A stretch of DNA of 30,674 bases, taken from assembly GCA_014377145.1 (NCBI GenBank), contig JACMQE010000279.1, positions 1 to 30,674 of the forward strand, written 5' to 3'. This document shows positions 23,937 through 30,674 of this stretch, in pieces (position 1 is the first letter of the stretch; the number at the start of each line of letters is the position of its first letter). Under the pieces are notes generated by a model. That model saw nothing but the letters and a program-made list of their open reading frames with translations, was not told the origin of the DNA and did no database searches. The translations under genes were made by a program, and so were the position numbers. Origin of the DNA: Glaciimonas sp. (GTDB lineage: Bacteria; Pseudomonadota; Gammaproteobacteria; Burkholderiales; Burkholderiaceae).

Positions 23937-26567
23937 ATGTTGACCCATTCAAATAAGAAAACGACTCTTGCCTTTATCATTTCTCAACTGTGTATGTCGG
24001 CAGCTTTTGCCGTTGAGGAGTCTACACCGCTCTCTGCGATAGAAACCGTCACTATTGAAGCGCAAAGAACATCTAATGGTGTAGCGCGCAAAGCACAAGA
24101 AGAAGCGCCTAACCTCATTAACCTGATGACGGTTGAGGAAATGCGCAAACTCCCGGATGTCAATATTGCTGAATCTGTTCGACGCATTCCAGGAATTTCC
24201 CTTGAAACAGATACAGGGGAAGGACGCTTCATTAACATACGTGGCCTCGATGCCGATTTGAACAGTACAACCTTTGGTGGCTTACGTTTGCCTCCATCGA
24301 ACAATGCATCTCCTTTTGGTGGTGGACGCGCTGTTGCTTTAGATGCGATTCCAACAGGACTGGTCGGTGCAATAACAGTCACCAAATCGAATTTGCCGGA
24401 GCAAGATGCTGAAGCCTTGGGCGGAACAATCGAAATCACACCAAAAACCGCGCCTCTCAATGGGAAACCTTTTTTTGAAGGGCGGATAGGTACTGGTCGC
24501 GAACAACTGCGAGGTACTGGAATTACCGATCTTTCATTTTCAGCTGGAGGACGGTTTGGCGGAGATGGTCCAACAAAATCAGGGATGAGTGCACTTTCAG
24601 ACAATCCGTTCTCATTTGTAGTCACTGGCACCTACTATGAGGATAAGCGAGGCATTGATGACGTTGAACCCGCATTCCTGGATGACGGTAGCCATTCTCC
24701 ATTAGCTTATGCTGGATGGGATCAGCGTTGGTACCAATACAATCGAAAACGTCATGGTGTTGGTATCGATCTGGGTTATCAAGCCGATGCTAAAAATAGC
24801 TACTATGTTCGTGCTTTTGACGCAGGTTATACAGAGACGGTGTTGCGTCAACGTCTGACAGTTACTCCCGATGGTGATCCAGCAACAACAGCGACTGGCT
24901 TTATCGACGGTCTGAGTGCGAACGGATTTGATAAAACACTTCGCCAAGAAAAAGAGACGATCAATAACAAGGTATTTATGATTGGCGGTAAAAATACTAT
25001 TGACGACAAAACGATTGATTATCGGTTGGGCTTCACCAAAGGATCGTATGATAAAAAATACGATTACAACTCTGATTTCAATTTCACCCCAGCAGCAGGA
25101 ACACCTCTGACAATCGGAGGTAAAACAATCACTTCCCCGACTGTTTCCTACAATAATCAAGGTACAGGTAATGTGCCATTGTTTACAGTAAATGGTGCGG
25201 ATTACCTGAATCCGGCTAACTACAGTCTCGTTAAATTTCAGAACAGCACGACCAATATTGCTGATCAAGAATGGTCAATAGCCAGCAACGTAAAATTGCC
25301 GGTCAATTGGGGAAGCTTTGAGGAAGAAAGCCTGAAGACAGGCATTAGCGTGCGATTGCGTTCACGCGAAGTGGTAGGGCAACCTTATTCGTATAAGGGG
25401 ATTCCATCCATTCCACTAACAACCGCATCATCAGGCCCGAGTTTAACTCTCTATGATGGCGCTTATCAAAATGGGCCGCAACTAACAACGGATTATTTGC
25501 AAAATATTTTGGCTGCGAATCAAACCATTTCGGCGAATAATCGTACTAACGCGGCACTCCAATATCAGAAAGATAAAGAGGATGTATATGCCTTGTATAG
25601 TCAATATCAAATGAGAAGCGGCAAACTTGGCGTGATTGGTGGCATCAGGGTTGAAGGAACCCGCGCATCCTATGACGCTAACTCTAAAGGGGTTGACGCC
25701 AGCAATAACGCATTTATAGCGCCAACTAGCCAAGGTAAGAGTTACACCAATTTCTTTCCTAGCTTGCAAGCACGTTACGAGTTAGAACCGTCGACGTTAT
25801 TGCGCGCTGCTTTTTCTTCGACAATTGCACGACCTGGTTTTAATCAAGTAAATGCATCATTGAATATTGATCCGAGTGCAAATATTGTGTCGCAGGGCAA
25901 TCCTGGTTTGAAACCGATTACCGCAAATTCCTTGGATTTTTCTGTAGAAAAATATCTGTCGAATTCCGGAATTATTTCTATCGGTGTGTTTGATAAGGAA
26001 ATTAATAACTACATCGTCAATAACGTCACAAATCAAACTTTTCCGAATAATGGATTATTCGCTGGATTTGTCGGGGTGGCTCACGTTTATTCCTATACAA
26101 ATGTCGCGAAGTCACGGGCAACAGGTCTGGAATTTAATTACGAACAACGGTACAAGGATTTACCTGGGATCTGGAGTGGCTTAGGTACAGGAATTAACTA
26201 TACCTTGGTCAATTCCAGCTTTGAAATTCGTCCTGGCGAACACACTTCGATGCCATCTACGTCCAGAAACACTGTTAACGGGAATTTGTTTTATGAAAAA
26301 CAAGGTCTCAACATGCGTTTGGGTGCCTATTATGTATCACGTAATTTATGGGCAATTGGAAGCAGCTCGACCGATGTTTTTGCTGAGCCACGATTTTCGG
26401 TCGATTTCGGTAGTTCCTATGCCATCAACGACTTTATGTCGGTGTACTTTAATGCCAAAAACTTGACGAACACAGCTTTGAAGTTCGTCGAGGCTGGCTC
26501 AGGTCGTGCCATCCAAAGGGAATTTTATGGTGCGACATATCAACTTGGCGTTACGATCAATTACTAA
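23937..26567 (+). CDS. TonB-dependent receptor, 876 aa
   Basis: A signal peptide (1-25, ending AFA) is followed by a TonB-box-like segment (AIETVTIEAQR, about 34-44), a plug domain (LPDVNIAESVRRIPGISL about 70-87, GRFINIRGLD, then VTKSNLPEQDAEALGGTIEI) and a 22-strand barrel ending in the aromatic TINY. The plug wording 'DVNIAESVRRIPGIS' and 'QDAEALGGTIEI' matches the TonB-Xanth-Caul subfamily, many of which import carbohydrates or other complex organics rather than iron. No N-terminal STN signalling domain is present, so no sigma/anti-sigma control is expected. GGAA lies 9 bases before the ATG. The next gene starts 21 bases after the stop and is probably a partner. Confidence 0.9.
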   Translation: MLTHSNKKTTLAFIISQLCMSAAFAVEESTPLSAIETVTIEAQRTSNGVARKAQEEAPNLINLMTVEEMRKLPDVNIAESVRRIPGISLETDTGEGRFINIRGLDADLNSTTFGGLRLPPSNNASPFGGGRAVALDAIPTGLVGAITVTKSNLPEQDAEALGGTIEITPKTAPLNGKPFFEGRIGTGREQLRGTGITDLSFSAGGRFGGDGPTKSGMSALSDNPFSFVVTGTYYEDKRGIDDVEPAFLDDGSHSPLAYAGWDQRWYQYNRKRHGVGIDLGYQADAKNSYYVRAFDAGYTETVLRQRLTVTPDGDPATTATGFIDGLSANGFDKTLRQEKETINNKVFMIGGKNTIDDKTIDYRLGFTKGSYDKKYDYNSDFNFTPAAGTPLTIGGKTITSPTVSYNNQGTGNVPLFTVNGADYLNPANYSLVKFQNSTTNIADQEWSIASNVKLPVNWGSFEEESLKTGISVRLRSREVVGQPYSYKGIPSIPLTTASSGPSLTLYDGAYQNGPQLTTDYLQNILAANQTISANNRTNAALQYQKDKEDVYALYSQYQMRSGKLGVIGGIRVEGTRASYDANSKGVDASNNAFIAPTSQGKSYTNFFPSLQARYELEPSTLLRAAFSSTIARPGFNQVNASLNIDPSANIVSQGNPGLKPITANSLDFSVEKYLSNSGIISIGVFDKEINNYIVNNVTNQTFPNNGLFAGFVGVAHVYSYTNVAKSRATGLEFNYEQRYKDLPGIWSGLGTGINYTLVNSSFEIRPGEHTSMPSTSRNTVNGNLFYEKQGLNMRLGAYYVSRNLWAIGSSSTDVFAEPRFSVDFGSSYAINDFMSVYFNAKNLTNTALKFVEAGSGRAIQREFYGATYQLGVTINY

Positions 26568-26588
26568 TCAATTGAGATTGGAAACAAG

Positions 26589-27578
26589 ATGAAAAAACTA
26601 CAATTATTAACATTGGCTGGCGTCGCCATTATGGGCATGTCAACGTCGATGCTCATTCAGGCGGCTGACCTTGGTTATGCAGTAAATCAGCATTGGTCCT
26701 TGGGCGAGCCATCAAAATGGGACTATGCCGATATTGATACGGTCCGCCGGCGATTGTTCATTACCAGAGGTGATCGAGTTCAGGTATTGGAGCTTCCTTC
26801 CGGAAATTCGATAGGTGAAATTGGCAATACACAAGGTGTGCATGGCGTCGCTTTTGCGCAAGACCAAAATCTTGGGTTCACTAGTAATGGGCGTACTGAT
26901 TCGGTTTCGGTCTTTGATCTAAATACTCTACAAATCAAACAAGAAATTAAAGTGACCGGATCAAATCCAGACGCGCTTTTATATGAAGAAAACTCTCATA
27001 AATTATTTGTCTTTAACGGCAAGACTGCCAATGTCACTGTAATCGATGCCTTAAGTCTCAAAGTTATCGCGACAATTGCAACAACAGGACGACCAGAATT
27101 TGCTGTGAGCGACAATGCAGGAAAAATATTCTTTAATATCGAGGATAAAGCAGAACTACATGTAATCGATGTTGCTAGCAATACGTTGATTTCCAAATGG
27201 CCTTTGAAAGGATGTGAGGAACCGACAGGTTTGGCAATAGATATCGCGCGGTCACGGTTGTTTTCAGTATGCCAGAACAAAACGATGGTGGTTACTGATG
27301 CTAAAAACGGTCGCTTCATCGCACATGTTGCAATTGGAGAGCACCCAGATGCAGTCATCTATGATCCAGAGACGGCCAACATTTTTTCATCCAACGGCGA
27401 TGGTGGTGGGTCACTTACGATAATTCATCAAGACGATGCCAATCACTATGTTGTTAAGGGGAACGTAATTACTGCACCCGGAGCCAAAACAATGGCGATG
27501 GATTTGAAAACTAAGACGATTTATTTGCCGACAGTGATAGACAAGAAATTTTTGGTGTTAGTGGCAGGTAAAAAATAA
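26589..27578 (+). CDS. Exported YVTN/YncE-type beta-propeller protein, 329 aa
   Basis: A signal peptide (1-25, ending IQA) precedes about seven four-stranded repeats typical of YncE-like beta-propellers, with elements such as VSVFDLNTLQIKQEIKVTGSNP, VTVIDALSLKVIATIATTGRP, LHVIDVASNTLISKWPL and VVTDAKNGRFIAHVAIGEHPDA. Such periplasmic propellers often pair with TonB-dependent receptors, as in E. coli YncD/YncE, where binding of DNA or other ligands has been reported for YncE. GGAAACAAG precedes the ATG. The 21-base gap to the receptor argues for one operon. It probably acts as the periplasmic partner of that receptor. Confidence 0.85.
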   Translation: MKKLQLLTLAGVAIMGMSTSMLIQAADLGYAVNQHWSLGEPSKWDYADIDTVRRRLFITRGDRVQVLELPSGNSIGEIGNTQGVHGVAFAQDQNLGFTSNGRTDSVSVFDLNTLQIKQEIKVTGSNPDALLYEENSHKLFVFNGKTANVTVIDALSLKVIATIATTGRPEFAVSDNAGKIFFNIEDKAELHVIDVASNTLISKWPLKGCEEPTGLAIDIARSRLFSVCQNKTMVVTDAKNGRFIAHVAIGEHPDAVIYDPETANIFSSNGDGGGSLTIIHQDDANHYVVKGNVITAPGAKTMAMDLKTKTIYLPTVIDKKFLVLVAGKK

Positions 27579-27898
27579 TTTTTGCGATCTTCATTCAACA
27601 TCTTTATCGCTAAATTATTTGCCTATATCGATGATATTAAAGCCTGTGACTTTCTATATCTAGGAAGTCGTTCGCAATTTGGGCAAAACTAAACAATCGC
27701 GCACCGTAATGCACGCATCATGTTTTTCGCTTGAGCTTGAAAAATACCTTGATGCCCGACGCGATCCTAGCAAAAATTCGCCAGTAACTTCGACATTGCA
27801 TTATGCAATTTTTGCATGTTCCGTTTTTAGCTAAAACGGGCAGTCGATACAGCGTGCTACAGTATCGTTCACAATTTAACTCAGAGCATTCTTTCAAC
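27579..27898. other. Spacer upstream of the second TonB receptor, with palindromes
   Basis: Two palindromic sites lie here: TTGCATTATGCAA (27797-27809) and CCGTTTT-TAGCT-AAAACGG (27821-27839, 7-base arms). They are placed 60-100 bases before the receptor ATG, where an operator would be expected. No T-run follows the second, so it is not a terminator. An upstream in-frame ATG at 27803 is not used, because 27899 gives the proper signal peptide. Confidence 0.35.
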
Positions 27899-30161
27899 AT
27901 GCCTTTCAACTCAAATAAACTTTGCAAACGGTACCTATTCAAATTCGCTGTGAATTGTGTCTCTGGTGGGTCTGGCGTCGCTCTTTTGCTATTGACAACA
28001 GCCGCCTGGTCGCAATCTGAAATAAAGCTAGATGAAGTTACTTCGCTGCCCGTGAGTGATACAGCCAAGGTAACGATCAAGGCCAAGATTCAAGCGGAGC
28101 AAACTTTAATTGATCGCAAGGTTTATAACGTCGCCAGTGATCTTCAAGCGACCACAGGTAATGCTGCGGATATATTAAATACATTGCCTTCGGTTGATGT
28201 CGATGCCGATGGTAATGTCAGCTTACGTGGCGCAGGTAAAGTGATGATTTTGATTGACGGTCGCCCTTCGGCACAATTAAGTGGTAGCAAGGGTGGTGAC
28301 GGACTATTGCAGTTTGCCGCGAATAATATCGAAAAGATAGAGGTGATGACGAATGCGCCAGCGGAATATCGCGCAGAAGGCACTGGTGGTGTGATAAATA
28401 TCATCACCAAGAAAGGGCGCAGTATTGGTTCTTCTAGTTCGTTCTTGCTAAACAAAGGCAATGTCGGACGATATGTACTTGGCGCAAACGGCGCGTTCAA
28501 CACAGAACAGCTTAATCTCACGGGTGGTTTTGGTGTTAGGCGAGATGTACGTGAACGAATGGTGACATCAAGTTTAGATGCGATGGATGCGAATGCAGAG
28601 CAGACCATGAGTCGAGATCAGCGCCATGAAACAGCGTTTCGCTTGATTCCTTCTTTGAATGGCGCTGAGCTATCAATTAAATGAGAGTCAATCGTTCGGC
28701 GCCGATATTAATTTTAGACAACGTAGTGGTGATCGTTACTTTGATCAACAAAGCCGACGTTTCCTGGTGGACAAAAGCCTGAACAGCAATACAAGCATAC
28801 ATAGTGACGGATATGAGTGGAGTCTAAGTGGTGAACAAAGGCTACGCTTTAAACAAAATCTTGGACGTGCAGAAGAGAGTATTGAAATATCGCTACATCG
28901 TAGTACCGACAAAGAGCGCGAGAGTTATGCTTATCTGCGTACCGCTACCCTGCCAACTGCTGGCCAAAGTCGCGATCATCTATATTTAAGTCATGACTTG
29001 AGAGTTAACGAATTTAGTGTGGATTATCGTACTGTGCTAGCGAACGATCAGCGTATCAAACTTGGTTACAACTTTAAATACGATCATAATGAATTCGAGA
29101 ATGCTGGCGATAATGTCGATCCTTTAAGCGGTCAACCGTTGCCCAACGTGGACTTAACCAATCAATTTCGTTTTCAGCAGGCGATTCAAGCCTTCTATGG
29201 ATCGTATGAGCAAATGCTTGGGAAATGGGCATCGATCACGGGCATTCGAACCGAGCATACAGCGACTAAGGGCAATCAACTGACGACCAATATAGTGAGT
29301 CAACAAAGTTATATCGGGTTTTACCCAAGTCAACATTTTGAAACTTCGCTTGATGGTGATGCGACGCTTTCCGTCGGCTACAGCCGAAGATTGTCACGGC
29401 CTGATCCGGAAGAATTGAATCCATTTATCGATCATCAAGATATTCACAATTTGCGAGCGGGTAATCCGAATTTATTGCCGCAAGATGTACAATCATTTGA
29501 TGTCGGTTATCGCGTCGAGACTAAACTACAAAGCTATGGATTGACCGGGTATTTGCGACGCAGTCGGAACAATGTGACCGACGTGAGTGTCTTGATCAGC
29601 CCCGATGTCTTACTCGCCACCAAAACAAATTTGCCAAAAAGTAATGCTGCCGGTATTGAGTTCAATTTAAGCGATTCGATAACGTCAAATATTGCATATC
29701 GACTCAGTGGTAATTTATTTCATAGTCAAATTGATGCAATAGCGCTGGGAACGCAAAGTACCAAATCAACATCTGGATTAAATTTAAAAGCAAGTATCGA
29801 TTATCGACCGACACGATTTGACAATGCACAAATATCAATTAGCAGAGCAGATAAACGATTGACGCCGCAGGGCTATATCAAGCCGATCAATCTAGTAAAT
29901 TTTGGTTATAAAAGACAGATAGATCAAGACCTGTCGTTGACGTTCACCGCGTCCGATATTTTTAATGGGCAAAGATTTCAACGGTACTTAACCTCATCTG
30001 ATTTGACGCAGACTTATCAACGATATCAATTTGGGCGCATCATTTATATTGGCCTTGGATACTCGTTTGGTACAGGGAAAAAAGGTAAAAATGTCAGTTT
30101 TGATTATGACCAACGATTCGTCGAGAAAATTGTGTTTGTTGCTGGTGTCAATTACATGTAA
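27899..30161 (+). pseudogene. TonB-dependent receptor gene broken by a frameshift
   Basis: From the ATG at 27899 the first frame encodes a signal peptide (ending AAWSQ), a plug domain (ILNTLPSVDVDADGNVSLRG, VMILIDGRP, NIEKIEVMTNAPAEYRAEGTGGVINIIT) and the first barrel strands, and stops at 28682-28684. The frame one base further on is open from 28659 or earlier to 30161 and holds the rest of the barrel (NPFIDHQDIHNLRAGNPNLL, typical of the outer-membrane beta-barrel 3 family, ending VNYM). Skipping one base, for example one G of the GG at 28661-28662, joins PSLN to ALSYQLN in phase and gives a receptor of about 753 residues. It is either a recent single-base mutation or a sequencing error; both halves look otherwise intact. 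The second half alone has no ribosome site or signal peptide. Confidence 0.8.
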
Positions 30162-30233
30162 TCGATCTAGACTCTTAATTAAGATGTGAAATCTTTGATT
30201 GCAGGTATTTAGTTAAAAATTACTTAGTTTTGT

Positions 30234-30269
30234 AAAAAAAACGGGATTTTTACGTCTAATGACTCCCGT
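30234..30269 (-). terminator. Terminator for a minus-strand gene at the right edge
   Basis: On the minus strand ACGGGA pairs with TCCCGT (30269-30264 with 30246-30241) around a 17-base loop that can form an inner GTC/GAC pair; a run of eight T follows. There is no T-run on the plus strand, so it serves transcripts coming from the right. Confidence 0.5.
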
Positions 30270-30592
30270 ATTCTTGTTATGAACAACTTCCACTGAATAC
30301 CATCATTGTCTGTTCGCGAGTGCCCGCTATGCCAAGAAAAGCCGACACTCAGATTCATTTTCTGAGTGACCTGTTATTGCGACAAAGTGGTCATTGAGCA
30401 AATATCGGTGAACGACCGGAGTCAGTCTGCTGCTGCCTGTGGCCATTAGGCAAATTCGAGCCGACTGCCGCCAATCAATATATTCTCTTCAATATACTTT
30501 TTGATGACGCTGCATCGCACAATTTGCCCATTAAAACGTGGGATTATAACGTTCAAATGATGTCGCCAGATTTACGTGGATTTGCACGCCAT
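30270..30592. other. Spacer, no confident gene; one hairpin
   Basis: CACTCAG (30346-30352) and CTGAGTG (30362-30368) form a perfect 7-base hairpin with a 9-base loop. No open frame with a ribosome site is seen on either strand. The stretch probably includes further debris of the decayed gene at the right edge. Confidence 0.35.
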
Positions 30593-30674
30593 TCATAGGC
30601 TGTACCTCTCAGCCTCATAGCGTTTGATTTGCGTAATGTCGGGCACCTAGTCTAGTATGGTGGCTGCCAATTGG
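30593..30674 (-). pseudogene. Remnant of an XRE-type helix-turn-helix regulator gene
   Basis: On the minus strand one frame reads QLAATILD, a TAG stop, then VPDITQIKRYEAERYSL and a TGA. The block 'TQIKRYEA' is the recognition-helix end typical of XRE-family phage-type repressors (compare the family phrase T-Q-I-x-R-Y-E-A-G). The in-frame TAG at 30649-30647 and the early TGA show that it is decayed. The fragment is short and runs off the window, so the call rests on about a dozen residues. Confidence 0.4.

Noticed and set aside
23984..25268. Two long minus-strand frames opposite the first TonB receptor (215 and 188 codons)
   Set aside because: They are shadows of the receptor gene, which has signal peptide, plug and barrel motifs in its own frame.

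Overview
The window looks like chromosomal DNA of a betaproteobacterium, most likely Burkholderiales and perhaps Oxalobacteraceae or a close relative. This is an inference from gene content and order: an acetoacetate decarboxylase / 3-hydroxybutyrate dehydrogenase operon with a patatin gene, a CYTH-CHAD protein, a Lys/Ala-rich nucleoid-type protein, a half-size EamA transporter, and a moderately A+T-rich base composition. There are no rRNA or tRNA genes, no CRISPR array and no intact insertion sequence.

Layout. Bases 1-1184 hold the end of an unknown gene and small accessory genes (a MORN-like repeat protein and a small membrane protein). Bases 1185-2649 are a G+C-rich island with one TIR/SEFIR-domain gene, a candidate NADase-type defence effector with an unrecognised C-terminal domain. 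An exported erythromycin-esterase-family protein follows (2927-4306). Next is a long sparse stretch with a small gene split by a -1 frame change at an A7 run (4996-5300). The CYTH-CHAD protein (5614-7155) converges on a patatin phospholipase (7130-8167, minus). A minus-strand operon adc-bdhA (10211-8661) is preceded by the wreck of a second patatin gene with an in-frame stop. An OprB-like porin (minus) is divergent from an exported NodB deacetylase and a small membrane protein (plus). RNase T2, an anchored unknown protein, a Sel1-repeat protein and a CpdB-like lipoprotein nucleotidase follow.

Bases 18231-20144 are a decay zone: a fragment of an EamA transporter, a fragment of a membrane protein gene, and a mini mobile element. 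The right third holds the nucleoid-type protein, a SulP anion transporter directly coupled to a ParB/sulfiredoxin-fold gene, an EamA transporter, a TonB-dependent receptor with a partner beta-propeller protein, and a second TonB-dependent receptor broken by a frameshift. The right edge holds a remnant of an XRE-type regulator.

How it fits together. The adc-bdhA cluster belongs to 3-hydroxybutyrate/acetoacetate (PHB and ketone-body) metabolism. The two TonB receptors, the porin, the nucleotidase, the RNase and the deacetylase form an envelope and periplasmic scavenging theme. The most notable non-gene signals are two dispersed repeat families found by comparing the window with itself: a 76-base repeat (8281 and 13248) and an approximately 149-base mini-element with IS21-like ends (8394 and 19905). 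Five genes or gene fragments show decay, so the region appears to be turning over. The best candidate for an under-described system is the TIR-domain gene; the ParB-fold/SulP pair and the A7 frame-change gene are the next things to test.
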